DNA of 64,000 nt from Beijerinckiaceae bacterium (lineage in GTDB: Bacteria; Pseudomonadota; Alphaproteobacteria; Rhizobiales; Beijerinckiaceae): assembly GCA_024304885.1 (NCBI GenBank), contig JALJOM010000003.1, forward strand, positions 1,770,110 to 1,834,109. The letters are read 5' to 3'. Of this stretch, positions 17,135-26,811 are shown piece by piece. The notes under the pieces are model-generated. The model searched no databases and had not been told where the DNA came from. It saw only the letters and a list, made by a program, of their open reading frames with translations. The translations under genes and the position numbers were made by a program. Positions within the stretch are counted from its first letter, which is position 1. Every line of letters begins with the position of its first letter.

Positions 17135-20100
17135 ATGACCTCGGACCGTGACCTGCCCCCCTTCTCTGCGTCACCGTCGGAGCCCGACGAGGAGATCGCG
17201 GCGCGCTTTCTCGCCTCGGCCTCGCGCAACGCCGCAGCCGAGGCGCGCATCGACAGGCTCGCCACGCGCCTGATCGAAGGGGTGCGCGGCAAGACCTTTC
17301 GGCTCGGCGGGCTCGAGGACCTTCTTCGCGACTTCTCGCTCTCCTCGGCCGAAGGCCTCGCCTTGATGGTGCTCGCGGAAGCGCTGCTCAGGGTACCGGA
17401 CGATCTCACCACCGACAAGCTGATCACGGACAAGCTCCTGTCCGCCCACTGGGAGCCCCATGTCGACGAGGCGGAACCCCTCCTCGTCTCGGCGGCGGCC
17501 TGGGCGCTCGGGGTCACGGCGCATGTGCTCGAAGCCGGCAAGACCGCGCACGGGATCGTGGCCGAGCTCGCGCGCCGGATCGGGATGACGACGCTCAGAG
17601 CTGCGGCGCGGCGCGCGATCCAGCTCGTCGGCAATCATTTCGTCTTCGGCGAGACGATCGATGCAGCGCTGGCTCGGGCACGCACCTATGGCCGGTCCGA
17701 TCGGTTTTCCTTCGACATGCTCGGCGAAGGCGCGAGGACCGGTCGAGATGCGGAGCTTTATCTCGCCGCCTATGCCCAGGCGATCCAGGCCATAGGAGGA
17801 ACCCCCGGCCGGCACGGGATCTCGGTGAAGCTGTCGGCGCTGCACCCACGCTACGAGCCCCAGTCACGCGGCCGGGTCCTCACCGAGCTCGTCCCCCGTG
17901 TGGTGTCCCTCGCCCGGGCGGCGAAGCGACACGACCTGAATTTCACCATCGACGCAGAGGAGGCCGACCGGCTCGAGCTGTCGCTCGATGTCGTCGATTG
18001 CGCCCTCGCCGATCCCACGCTCGACGGATGGGACGGGTTCGGTCTCGCGGTCCAGGCCTACCAGAAGCGGGCGCTCGCCGTGATCGACCACGTGACGGCG
18101 CGGGCGCGCCATCACGGCCGGCGCATGACGCTGCGGCTCGTCAAGGGTGCCTATTGGGACAGCGAGATCAAGCGCGCGCAAGAGCGAGGGCTCGCTGACT
18201 ACCCGGTCTTCACCCGCAAGGCGATGACCGATCTGAGCTACATGGCTTGTGCAACCGAGCTCCTTCACCGTCGTGACATCGTCACTCCACAGTTCGCGAC
18301 CCACAATGCCTTGACGATCGCATCGATCGTGGAGGCCGCCGGAGGGATCGAGGGCTACGAGTTCCAGCGCCTCCACGGCATGGGCGAGGAGCTCTATGCC
18401 GCCTTGCGCAGCGACTATCCCGACGTTCCCTGCCGCATCTATGCACCTGTGGGCGTCCACGAGAATCTCCTCGCCTATCTCGTGCGGCGCCTCTTGGAGA
18501 ACGGGGCGAACTCGTCCTTCGTGGCACGGCTGTTCGACCCGCATGTGCCTGTGGCCGATCTCTTGACGCGGCCGGAGACGATCATCGGCACCCCTCGAAC
18601 GGCGCGGGCGGCGACGCTGCCTCTCCCCGAGGAGATCCAAGCGCCGGCGCGCAAGGTCGCACGCGGGATCGATTTCGGTGATCGTCGTGCGGTCGAGATG
18701 CTGCAGGCCGAGATCGCGCGCGCCCGTTTCTCGCAGGAGGCAGGGCCGATCGTCTCGGGCAAGACTCCGGCCGGGCGAGCCCGCAGCCTTCTCTCGCCGA
18801 TCGACGGTCTCCCCTTCGGGCATGTGACGGAAGCACGACCCGAGCTTCTCGACACTTGCGTCGCGGCGGCCCGATCCGGCTTCCGCGCCTGGTCGCGCCT
18901 GCCGGTCGAGAGGCGGGCCGCGGCCTTCGACGCCGCCGCGGACGCGATAGAGGCCGAAGCACCGCGCTTCCTCCACCTGCTTCAGGTCGAGGCCGGCAAG
19001 ACGCTCGAGGACGCCGTCGCGGAATGGCGCGAGGCGATCGATTTCTGCCGCTATTACGCCGTGGAGGCGAGGCGCCGGCTCGCCGCCCCGATGCTGCTGC
19101 CGGGACCCACGGGCGAGGACAATCGCCTGCTGTGGCACGGACGTGGCGTCTTCGCCTGCATCAGCCCGTGGAACTTCCCCCTCGCGATCTTCCTCGGCCA
19201 GGTCACGGCCGCGCTCGTTGCCGGCAACAGCGTCATCGCCAAGCCGGCGGAGCAAACGCCTTTGATCGCGGCCGAGGCGGTGCGCGTGCTGCACCGAGCC
19301 GGCGTGCCGGTCGATGCTCTCCATCTCTTGCCAGGGAACGGCGCCCTCGGCGCCGCGCTCGTGGCCGAGCCGATGATCGCCGGCGTCGCCTTTACCGGCT
19401 CGACGGAGACGGCCGCGCAGATCAATCGTGCGCTCGCGGCCAAGGACGGGCCGATCGTGCCGCTGATCGCCGAGACGGGCGGCATCAATGTCATGATCGT
19501 CGATGCCACCGCTTTGCCCGAGCAGGTCGCGGACGATGTCCTCGCCTCGGCCTTTCGCTCGGCCGGCCAGCGCTGCTCCGCACTCCGCCTCCTCTGCCTC
19601 CAGGAGGATGTCGCCGACCGAATGATCGCCATGATTGCCGGGGCGGCGAGGGAGCTTCTCGTCGGCGACCCGCGCCGGCTCGAGGTCCATATCGGCCCGG
19701 TGATCGATGGCGCGGCGAAGCACGCGCTCGACCAGCACATCGAGTCCATGCTTCGGTCGGCGCGCGTCCATCTCGCGCCTCCGCTGCCGCAGGGCACGCC
19801 GCCGGGGGGTACCTATGTTGCGCCCCATATCTTCGAGCTCGCCCACGCACGCGACCTCGACCGAGAGATCTTCGGACCGATCCTCCATGTGGTTCGCTAC
19901 GAGGCGAGCGGGCTCGATTCCCTGCTCGACACGATCGCCTCGATGGGATTCGGTCTCACGCTCGGTGTCCAGTCGCGCATCGGCACCACCATGGCTCAAA
20001 TCATCGACCGCCGGCTTGCCGGCAATTGCTATGTCAACCGGAACATGATCGGTGCCGTGGTCGGGACCCAGCCTTTCGGCGGGTTCGGCCTCTCGGGCAC

Positions 20101-20215
20101 CGGACCCAAGGCCGGCGGTCCACATTATCTCGATCGATTTCTCGTCGAGCAGACCGTCACCGTCAACACCACGGCCGTCGGCGGCAACGCGGGACTCGTC
20201 AACGCTGGATATTGA
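17135..20215 (+). CDS. putA: Bifunctional proline dehydrogenase / delta-1-pyrroline-5-carboxylate dehydrogenase
   Basis: This 1026-residue PutA oxidises proline to glutamate. The FAD-dependent PRODH barrel covers about 150-470 (RLVKGAYWDSEIKRAQ; RLHGMGEELY). The NAD-dependent aldehyde dehydrogenase covers about 530-1010, with Glu780 in ETGGIN and nucleophile Cys814 in SAGQRCSALR. There is no N-terminal ribbon-helix-helix DNA-binding domain, so this is the short non-repressor form seen in alphaproteobacteria. It acts at the inner membrane, passing electrons to ubiquinone. The ATG at 17135 has AGAGG upstream; the longer frame back to 16970 would translate the repeat. A HAD-archease-RtcB cassette follows 49 bp later on the same strand. 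Confidence 0.95.
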   Translation: MTSDRDLPPFSASPSEPDEEIAARFLASASRNAAAEARIDRLATRLIEGVRGKTFRLGGLEDLLRDFSLSSAEGLALMVLAEALLRVPDDLTTDKLITDKLLSAHWEPHVDEAEPLLVSAAAWALGVTAHVLEAGKTAHGIVAELARRIGMTTLRAAARRAIQLVGNHFVFGETIDAALARARTYGRSDRFSFDMLGEGARTGRDAELYLAAYAQAIQAIGGTPGRHGISVKLSALHPRYEPQSRGRVLTELVPRVVSLARAAKRHDLNFTIDAEEADRLELSLDVVDCALADPTLDGWDGFGLAVQAYQKRALAVIDHVTARARHHGRRMTLRLVKGAYWDSEIKRAQERGLADYPVFTRKAMTDLSYMACATELLHRRDIVTPQFATHNALTIASIVEAAGGIEGYEFQRLHGMGEELYAALRSDYPDVPCRIYAPVGVHENLLAYLVRRLLENGANSSFVARLFDPHVPVADLLTRPETIIGTPRTARAATLPLPEEIQAPARKVARGIDFGDRRAVEMLQAEIARARFSQEAGPIVSGKTPAGRARSLLSPIDGLPFGHVTEARPELLDTCVAAARSGFRAWSRLPVERRAAAFDAAADAIEAEAPRFLHLLQVEAGKTLEDAVAEWREAIDFCRYYAVEARRRLAAPMLLPGPTGEDNRLLWHGRGVFACISPWNFPLAIFLGQVTAALVAGNSVIAKPAEQTPLIAAEAVRVLHRAGVPVDALHLLPGNGALGAALVAEPMIAGVAFTGSTETAAQINRALAAKDGPIVPLIAETGGINVMIVDATALPEQVADDVLASAFRSAGQRCSALRLLCLQEDVADRMIAMIAGAARELLVGDPRRLEVHIGPVIDGAAKHALDQHIESMLRSARVHLAPPLPQGTPPGGTYVAPHIFELAHARDLDREIFGPILHVVRYEASGLDSLLDTIASMGFGLTLGVQSRIGTTMAQIIDRRLAGNCYVNRNMIGAVVGTQPFGGFGLSGTGPKAGGPHYLDRFLVEQTVTVNTTAVGGNAGLVNAGY

Positions 20216-20264
20216 ATGCGCATCCGGGAACCGGATGGCGCTCGGGAGGATCGGTGGCGGCGCG

Positions 20265-21029
20265 ATGAAAGGTATCCTTCTCGATCTCGACGGTGTCGTC
20301 ACCGTCGGCCACAAGGCTCTGCCGGGCTCGCTCGAGGCCGTCCGGCTCGTCCGCGAGAGCGGCATACCGCTGCGCTTCATCACCAACACGACGCGCCGAC
20401 CCCGCCGAAGGATCGTCGCCGATCTCGCCGAGATCGGGCTCGATGTCGCGGAGGAAGACGTCTTCACGCCGGCGGCGATGGCGCGCGAGGTCCTTGCCCG
20501 CCTCGCCGCGACGCCTTTCCTGGTGGTGCATCCGGACCTCTTCGAGGAATTCTCGGACCTGCCGGCAGGCGACGGCGAGGCCGTCGTCGTCGGCGACGCG
20601 GGACCCTTCTTCACCTACACGCTCTTGAACGAGGCCTATCGCAAGATCCTCCACGGTGCCGAGTTTCTCGCCTTGGCGAAGAACCGCAACTTCCTCGACC
20701 ACGATCACGAGCTGAGCCTCGACGCCGGCCCCTTCGTCACGGCGCTCGAATATGCCTCGGGCGAGACGGCGCTCGTTCTCGGCAAGCCGTTGCCGACCTT
20801 CTTCGCACTCGCGGTCGAGAGCATGGGTTGCCGCCCCGAGGAGGTCGTGATGATCGGCGACGACGCCGAGGCGGATATCGGCGGCGCCATGGCGGCCGGG
20901 CTCGAAGGCATTCTCGTGCGGACGGGGAAGTATCGACCGGGTCAGGAAGCCGCCTTGCCGGAACGACCCACCCATGTGGTCGCCGATCTATGGGCCGCGG
21001 TGACCTTCCTCTGCGAGGAGCACCAATGA
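20265..21029 (+). CDS. HAD hydrolase of the LHPP/NagD-like type (TIGR01458-like)
   Basis: This 254-residue HAD-IIA phosphatase has motif I in ILLDLDGVV (nucleophile Asp near residue 7), motif II in FITNTTRRP and motif IV in MIGDDAEADIGGA. The N-terminal LDLDGVVTVG and C-terminal KPLPTFFALAVESMG resemble the LHPP group (phospholysine/phosphohistidine inorganic pyrophosphate phosphatase). The ATG at 20265 is chosen for the conserved start; an ATG at 20235 is possible. Its stop overlaps the archease start (ATGA), and rtcB follows. The substrate is unknown; the RNA-repair neighbours suggest a phosphate on RNA ends or on a nucleotide by-product, but that is inference. Confidence 0.85.
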   Translation: MKGILLDLDGVVTVGHKALPGSLEAVRLVRESGIPLRFITNTTRRPRRRIVADLAEIGLDVAEEDVFTPAAMAREVLARLAATPFLVVHPDLFEEFSDLPAGDGEAVVVGDAGPFFTYTLLNEAYRKILHGAEFLALAKNRNFLDHDHELSLDAGPFVTALEYASGETALVLGKPLPTFFALAVESMGCRPEEVVMIGDDAEADIGGAMAAGLEGILVRTGKYRPGQEAALPERPTHVVADLWAAVTFLCEEHQ

Positions 21030-21469
21030 CGGCCGATCCTGTTCCCGTCGTGGGCCAGGCCCGCTGGGAGCATTTCCCGCACGACGCGGATATGGGGATC
21101 CGCGGCTTCGGCACGACGGCGGCACAGGCCTTCGAGCAAGCCGCACTGGCGCTGACGGCGACGATCACGGAGGCGCCGATCGCCTCCCTCGTCACGGTTG
21201 AGGTGCGGTGCGAGGGGCAAGATCTCGAGCTGCTCCTGGTCTCTTGGCTCGATGCCGTCATCTATGAGATGGCGGTTCGGAGCATGATCTTCGGCGAGTT
21301 CGCCGTTCAAATCGACGACGGCACGCTCGTCGGCCGGCTCGGCGGCGAGCCTGTCGATGTCGCCCGCCACGCCCCGGCCTGCGAGCCGAAAGGCGCGACC
21401 TTCACCGAGCTTCGCGTCGCCCGAGCACCGGACGGCCTGTGGTCGGCAGCTTGCGTCATCGACGTGTAG
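21026..21469 (+). CDS. Archease
   Basis: This 147-residue archease-family protein has the opening HFPHDADMGIRGFG, the helix AAQAFEQAALALTATI, the motif DLELLLVSWLDAVIYEM and the C-terminal KGATFTELRVAR. Archease is a metal-binding cofactor that speeds guanylylation and turnover of the RNA ligase RtcB. Its start overlaps the HAD gene stop by ATGA and rtcB begins 11 bp after its stop, so the three are almost certainly translated from one message. Confidence 0.9.
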   Translation: MTADPVPVVGQARWEHFPHDADMGIRGFGTTAAQAFEQAALALTATITEAPIASLVTVEVRCEGQDLELLLVSWLDAVIYEMAVRSMIFGEFAVQIDDGTLVGRLGGEPVDVARHAPACEPKGATFTELRVARAPDGLWSAACVIDV

Positions 21470-21480
21470 GGGAGGCAAGG

Positions 21481-22911
21481 ATGGACCCGGCTCGCTTCAC
21501 ACGTGTCGACACAACGACCTGGCGCATCGAGCCGGAAGGCGGGATGCGCGTGCCCGCGATCATCTACGCGGACGAGCCGCTCCTTCGCGACATGGACGAC
21601 AAGGTCGCGACGCAAGCCATGAATGTCGCGATGCTCCCTGGAATCGTCGGCGCCTCCTATGCCATGCCCGACGCGCATTGGGGCTATGGGTTTCCGATCG
21701 GCGGCGTGGCGGCCTTCGACCCGGCGCAAGGAGGTGTGGTCTCGGCCGGTGGTGTGGGGTTCGATATTTCCTGCGGCGTCCGCACGATGGTGAGCGATCT
21801 CGCTCGCGCGGACCTGCTATGCGTGCAAGCGCCGCTCGCTGATGCATTGTTCAGGGACATTCCTGCCGGTGTCGGCAGCAAGGGCACGATCCGGCTCGAC
21901 CCCGACGAGATGGACGCGATGCTGACCGGTGGCGCCCGTTGGGCGGTCGAGCGCGGCTTCGGCGAGGCGTGCGACCTCGAACGGATCGAGGAAGGCGGCA
22001 TCATGTCGGGAGCGCTAGCGCACTGCGTCTCGGACCAAGCCAAGAAGCGCCAGAGCCACGAGATGGGCACGCTCGGCTCGGGCAATCATTATCTCGAGGT
22101 GCAGGTCGTGGACGAGATCTTCGACCCCGCCGTGGCAGAGGTTTTCGGCCTCGCGACGGATCGGGTCGTGGTGACGATTCATTGCGGCTCGCGCGGGCTC
22201 GGCCACCAGATCGGCACCGAGTTCATGAAGGAAATGGTGATCACCGCGGGCGCGGCCGGCATCGATCTGCCGGATCGCGAGCTCGCCTGCGCGCCGATCT
22301 CCGCCGAGGTCGGGCAACGCTACCTCGGGGCGATGCGCGCCGGCATCAATTGCGCGCTCGCCAACCGCGAGATCCTCGGCCATTCCGCACGTCGCGTTTT
22401 CGACGGCTTCTTTCCCGGCCACGACTTGAGGCTTCTCTACGATGTCTCGCACAATACCTGCAAGGTCGAGACCCACGTCGTCGAAGGCCGGCCGCGCGAG
22501 CTCTACGTCCATCGCAAGGGGGCGACCCGCGCCTTCGGGCCGGGGCACGAGAGCCTGCCCCCTGCCCTGCGCCCCGTCGGCCAGCCGGTGCTGATCGGCG
22601 GAAGCATGGGCACGAGCTCCTATATTCTCGTCGGCATGGCGACGAGCGAGGCCAAGGCCCTCTCGTCCGCCTGCCACGGCGCCGGGCGTGCGCTCTCGCG
22701 CCATGCTGCGCGCAGGCTCTGGAGCGGTCGCAAGATCGTCGATGATCTCGCGGCGGCCGCCATTCTCGTCCGCAGCCCGTCGCAACGGGGTGTGGCGGAG
22801 GAGGCTCCCGGCGCCTACAAGGATGTCGGCGCGGTCGTCCTCGCCGCCGAGCAGGCCGGTCTCGCCCGACGTGTGGCGCGCCTGAGGCCTATGATCTGCG
22901 TGAAAGGGTGA
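21481..22911 (+). CDS. rtcB: RNA-splicing ligase RtcB
   Basis: This 476-residue RtcB ligates RNA 2',3'-cyclic phosphate or 3'-phosphate ends to 5'-OH ends using GTP and Mn2+. Family motifs are present: AMPDAHWGYGFPIGG, GGVGFDISCGVR (metal-binding Cys), GTLGSGNHYLEVQ, HCGSRGLGHQIG, and HGAGRALSR near the C-terminus, where His399 corresponds to the guanylylated histidine. The ATG at 21481 has a strong GGGAGG site. It is the last gene of a HAD-archease-RtcB cassette. No RtcA cyclase or RtcR regulator is nearby, unlike the E. coli operon. Confidence 0.95.
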   Translation: MDPARFTRVDTTTWRIEPEGGMRVPAIIYADEPLLRDMDDKVATQAMNVAMLPGIVGASYAMPDAHWGYGFPIGGVAAFDPAQGGVVSAGGVGFDISCGVRTMVSDLARADLLCVQAPLADALFRDIPAGVGSKGTIRLDPDEMDAMLTGGARWAVERGFGEACDLERIEEGGIMSGALAHCVSDQAKKRQSHEMGTLGSGNHYLEVQVVDEIFDPAVAEVFGLATDRVVVTIHCGSRGLGHQIGTEFMKEMVITAGAAGIDLPDRELACAPISAEVGQRYLGAMRAGINCALANREILGHSARRVFDGFFPGHDLRLLYDVSHNTCKVETHVVEGRPRELYVHRKGATRAFGPGHESLPPALRPVGQPVLIGGSMGTSSYILVGMATSEAKALSSACHGAGRALSRHAARRLWSGRKIVDDLAAAAILVRSPSQRGVAEEAPGAYKDVGAVVLAAEQAGLARRVARLRPMICVKG

Positions 22912-23028
22912 AACCGGCCGTGTAGGGTCGCCGCAGCCATCGGCGGCCTACCTATCGCGCCTGGTCGGGAAGCCATTCCATCCGAACGGCTCCCCGAATT
23001 TCGGGCTCGGGAGCTTCGAGCCGTCGGA

Positions 23029-24234
23029 TCAGAGCAGCCGCTGCACGATCGGGCAATTGACGATGAGGCCGGGCGAGCCGAACCGGTCACCGTTCAAGCC
23101 CGTGAGAAAGCCGTTGTCGACCAAGGTGAGGATGTGGAATTCCTCCCGGAGCTGCGACCTGTACCCCTTGGCGACGGCGTCCGGCGTCCACTCGAAGAAG
23201 TTGATATCCCACAGGGGGCTGTAGTCGTTGGCGATCGTCGGGATCCCACCGAGCACGTTGTTCGGACGGAAGCCGTCGGTCAGGGCCGCGAACAGGCCCT
23301 GACGCTGAGGATTGTCGCAATCCTTCGGCCCGTTGACGGCGATGAAGATTCGCTCCACGGCGCTCGAGAAGCTGTCGTCGGTCCCGGTCGCGATGTTTCG
23401 AAGGAGCGGCGCGTACGTGCCTCCCTCGATCGCGGCGACCGTCGGATCGTTCATGTCGGTCGTCAGGTACCAAACCGGCCGGCCGAAGCTGAAGCCGTTG
23501 ACGAGGTTGAACGTCACGGTGCGCGAGACGGGATCGATCGCGATCACCTGGTCATGGACCTTGGTATAATCGACATTCCCGTTCGGGAAGTTGATCTCGT
23601 TCTCGGTGGCGTCGAAGGCCACGATCGGTGCGTTGTAGATCACGCCCCCGGCGTTGCGGACTCGCACGAGAGGGCTGTATCTGCGGTCCCCGACGGATCC
23701 CGGCGTAGCCGAGCGCGGCGGGAAAGGCCGATCCGACGGACCGGGATCGACCGACCTGTGGGGACGGAAATCGACCTCGCCGTAATCGAAGACGAGCGCG
23801 CCATCGGAGCGAAACGAGCCCGTTCGAGCGCCGGTCGCGGCGAAGCCGAGCTTCGCCGAGAAGTTCAGCCCGAGCGCCTCGGCGTTCGCCGCGTCGTTGG
23901 TATCCGTCAGGATGTACCATACCGACTTGTTGCCGCGTCGGGAGTAGCCCTTGTAGAGCGGCAGCGTGATCGTTCCCTTGATCGCATCCACACGGCCGGA
24001 ACGCAGCAGCTGGAGCGGCCCGACGAGGCTGGGGTTGGATTCCGACGGCGGGGGACCGAAGTAGGAGAGATCCACCGTCGTACCGATCGACGCCGGCGAC
24101 GGGAAAAGGTCACATCCCGGCCCGCCGCCGCGGGGTCCCGGCCCGGGACCATCAGCGGCGAGCGCGAGCCCGGGAAGTGTGAGCGCCAGGCACAAGGCAG
24201 CGAAGGTCCGCCCGACCCGTCCAAATTCAGCCAT
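23029..24234 (-). CDS. Secreted protein of unknown function with internal duplication
   Basis: This 401-residue protein has a Sec signal peptide (MAEFGRVGRTFAALCLALTLPGLALA) and no domain I can name. The body contains two similar segments: VWYILTDTNDAANAEALGLNF (about 107-127) and VWYLTTDMNDPTVAAIEGGTYA (about 257-278). Each is preceded by a short beta-rich stretch, so the protein looks like a tandem duplication. Three Cys after the signal suggest an oxidising compartment. The ATG at 24234 has AAGGA upstream. It converges with rtcB and diverges from a two-component pair, which could control it; that is inference. Confidence 0.7.
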   Translation of the reverse strand: MAEFGRVGRTFAALCLALTLPGLALAADGPGPGPRGGGPGCDLFPSPASIGTTVDLSYFGPPPSESNPSLVGPLQLLRSGRVDAIKGTITLPLYKGYSRRGNKSVWYILTDTNDAANAEALGLNFSAKLGFAATGARTGSFRSDGALVFDYGEVDFRPHRSVDPGPSDRPFPPRSATPGSVGDRRYSPLVRVRNAGGVIYNAPIVAFDATENEINFPNGNVDYTKVHDQVIAIDPVSRTVTFNLVNGFSFGRPVWYLTTDMNDPTVAAIEGGTYAPLLRNIATGTDDSFSSAVERIFIAVNGPKDCDNPQRQGLFAALTDGFRPNNVLGGIPTIANDYSPLWDINFFEWTPDAVAKGYRSQLREEFHILTLVDNGFLTGLNGDRFGSPGLIVNCPIVQRLL

Positions 24235-24571
24235 ATCGATTTCCTTGATCTCGAGAAGTTCAATCCGACGAGAGACTCGAAGTCTCCGGAACGAGCGGCG
24301 CATGGCGTGCGTCCGCCGGCCGGCTTATCGCCGGCACGGCGCTCGGAAATCCTCACGAAATCCTCGAGCAGGCCTCAAATTTCTCGATCACGGCTATTTG
24401 CATCGTCACAGAACTATCCCGAGGGATTGACAAAGCATGGATTTGCAGAGGATCTACGTGACGGTGACCGTATCGGTGGCGAGCTTTCGACCTCGAGGTC
24501 GAGCGGGCGGTGTCCCGATATCTCCCACCTGGCGGGAGCCGAGCGATCGGCTCGGAGCGGATAGCCCTGAC

Positions 24572-25303
24572 ATGATCCCCACACGCAAGTTGCTCCTGAT
24601 CGAGGATGATCCGGATATTGCCGAGGTGCTCAGGGTCAACCTGCGCGACGAGGGATTCCACGTAGATCATGCCATGGACGGGGAGCTCGGGTCACGCTGC
24701 ATCGAGAACGGAAGCTACGATCTCGTCGTGCTCGACTTGATGCTGCCGGGTATCGACGGGCTCGAAATCTGCCGCCGTATCCGCATGCGGACCGACTACA
24801 CGCCGATCGTGATCGTCAGCGCGCGATCGACGGAAGCGCATCGCGTCCTCGGCCTCGAGCTCGGCGCGGACGACTACTTGAGCAAGCCGTTTTCAGTGGT
24901 TGAGCTCGCGGCGCGTATCCGGGCCCTGTTCCGGCGTATAGACCGTCTGAGCTCGCCTGCGACGCCATCCAACACGGTGACCATAGAGGTGGGAAACCTG
25001 CGGCTCGACGTCGGCGCGCGAGAGGTCCGCTCCAATGGGCAGCCGGTGGTCCTGACGCCACGCGAGTTCGACCTCCTGCTCTTCTTTGCGCGAAACCCGA
25101 ACCGGGTGTTCACGAGGCTCGAGCTGCTCGACCAGGTGTGGGGCTACGGCCACGACGGCTACGAGCACACCGTGAACTCGCATATCAATCGGCTGCGCTC
25201 CAAGATCGAGCCCGACCCCTCGAATCCGACCAGCATCGTGACCGTCTGGGGGGTCGGCTACAAGCTCGCCCATGACCCTGCGATCTTGGCCGCGCGGTCA
25301 TGA
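24572..25303 (+). CDS. OmpR-family response regulator
   Basis: This 243-residue protein has a receiver domain (acidic pair in LIEDDPDIAEVL, phospho-acceptor Asp55 in VVLDLMLPG, Lys in LSKPFS) and a winged-helix OmpR output domain (LTPREFDLLLFFARNPNRVF ... HINRLRSKIEPDP ... TVWGVGYKL). It binds DNA when phosphorylated by its partner kinase. The ATG at 24572 is chosen over an upstream frame to 24437 because the receiver begins there. Its stop overlaps the start of the kinase gene (ATGATG at 25300), so the pair is translationally coupled. The stimulus is unknown. Confidence 0.92.
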   Translation: MIPTRKLLLIEDDPDIAEVLRVNLRDEGFHVDHAMDGELGSRCIENGSYDLVVLDLMLPGIDGLEICRRIRMRTDYTPIVIVSARSTEAHRVLGLELGADDYLSKPFSVVELAARIRALFRRIDRLSSPATPSNTVTIEVGNLRLDVGAREVRSNGQPVVLTPREFDLLLFFARNPNRVFTRLELLDQVWGYGHDGYEHTVNSHINRLRSKIEPDPSNPTSIVTVWGVGYKLAHDPAILAARS

Positions 25304-26781
25304 TGCGCTGCCTCTACAGCAGGATCGCAACGACCTTCGCCGTGCTGATGCTGGCCTTCGGCGGGGTGCTCGGCTGGCTTTGCCTCGCGACGGTGCATGT
25401 TCACCAGCAGGAGCTGACGCAACGCCTGAATCGAGGGATCGCTGCGCATATCGCCGACCATTTTCGTCTTCTGGGTCCAGGCGGGCCGGACGCGACGGCG
25501 ATCGAGGAGCTGTTCCACATGCTCATGGCGGTGAACCCGAGCATCGAGGTCTACCTGCTCGACCGTTCCGGAACCATCGAGGCGCATCTCGCGCCGGAAG
25601 GCCACCTGAAGCGTGATCGCGTCGATCTCGCACCCGTCCACCGCTTTCTCGCCGCTCCGACCACGACCGACACCCTCCCGATCTTCGGGATCGATCCACG
25701 GAGCGATACGGACGCGAAGATTTTCAGCGCCGCCGCTTTATCGAGGAACGGCGAGGTCGATGGCTACCTCTACGTGATCCTCGCCGGCGAAGCCTATCAG
25801 CAGATGGCCACCAACCTGTGGGAGGGGCGCGCGCTCCGCATGGCCGGAACCGCCGCAGCGGGAGCCCTCGGGCTCACGATCGCTTTCGGGCTTCTCGTCT
25901 TCGCCGCCATCACGCGACGGCTCAATGCCCTGACCGGCGTCGTCGGCCGGTTGGAGCGGCACGGCTTCGTCGGGAAGCTCGATATGCCGGCGCACGTGAC
26001 CAGAGGGAGCGACGAGATCGCTCGGCTCGCGAGAGCCTTCCGGCTCATGGCCGAGCGGATCGCGGATCAGTTCAGGGAGCTCGAGCGCCAGGACCAGCTG
26101 CGACGCGAGCTCGTCGCGAACGTGTGCCACGATTTTCGCACGCCGCTCACGGCGCTGCACGGCTATCTCGAAACCATGAAACGCAAGTCGCAGTCGCTCG
26201 AGCCCGAGGAGCGCGACCGCTATCTCGACGTCGCGCTGCGCCAGAGCCGCAAGGTCGGACGGCTTTCGCAGGAGCTTTTCGAGCTCGCCAACCTCGAATG
26301 CCCGGGGGTCGAGCCGCGGTACGAGACATTCTCCTTGGCCGAGCTGATCCAGGACGTCGTGCAGAAGTTCGAGCTGGCCGCCGAGGAACGCAAGATCGCC
26401 GTCAGAGCCGAGATTTTCGACGGTCGCGCGACGGTCAATGCCGATATCGGGATGATCGAGCGCGTCCTCGTCAATCTCCTCGACAATGCGCTCAAGCACA
26501 CGCCGTCGGGAGGCGAAATTCGCATCGAGGTCCACGCGGGCGTCGACGGTATCGAGGTGAGCGTTGCCGACACCGGTATCGGAATCGAGGCCCAGCACCT
26601 TTCGACGCTCTTCGAGCGTCGCTCACCGCTCGGTCGCGCCGGGGGCCGCGTGACCGGTGGGCTCGGCCTCCTCGTCGTCAAGCGGATCCTCGCGCTCCAC
26701 GCCACGTCGATCCGCGCGGAAAGCGTCATCGGCGAGGGCACGGTGTTCCGGTTCGAGGTGCCCGCGCCGAGCCTTTCCTGA
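25300..26781 (+). CDS. Membrane sensor histidine kinase
   Basis: This 493-residue kinase has two membrane spans (about 10-33 and 182-207) around a periplasmic sensor region. A HAMP domain follows (about 208-260), then HisKA with His277 in VCHDFRTPLTALHGYLETM and a HATPase domain (LVNLLDNALKHTP; VADTGIGI; GLGLLVVKRILALH). It is the cognate kinase of the preceding regulator. The periplasmic domain has no motif I recognise. A compound repeat follows. Confidence 0.92.
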   Translation: MMRCLYSRIATTFAVLMLAFGGVLGWLCLATVHVHQQELTQRLNRGIAAHIADHFRLLGPGGPDATAIEELFHMLMAVNPSIEVYLLDRSGTIEAHLAPEGHLKRDRVDLAPVHRFLAAPTTTDTLPIFGIDPRSDTDAKIFSAAALSRNGEVDGYLYVILAGEAYQQMATNLWEGRALRMAGTAAAGALGLTIAFGLLVFAAITRRLNALTGVVGRLERHGFVGKLDMPAHVTRGSDEIARLARAFRLMAERIADQFRELERQDQLRRELVANVCHDFRTPLTALHGYLETMKRKSQSLEPEERDRYLDVALRQSRKVGRLSQELFELANLECPGVEPRYETFSLAELIQDVVQKFELAAEERKIAVRAEIFDGRATVNADIGMIERVLVNLLDNALKHTPSGGEIRIEVHAGVDGIEVSVADTGIGIEAQHLSTLFERRSPLGRAGGRVTGGLGLLVVKRILALHATSIRAESVIGEGTVFRFEVPAPSLS

Positions 26782-26811
26782 CTCCAGACGTTCCGCGCAA
26801 GCTTTCCGGCC

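Noticed and set aside
17864-20614. 916-residue open frame antisense to putA
   Set aside because: Shadow of putA; the composition is Arg/Asp/Gly/His-rich and it spans two real genes.
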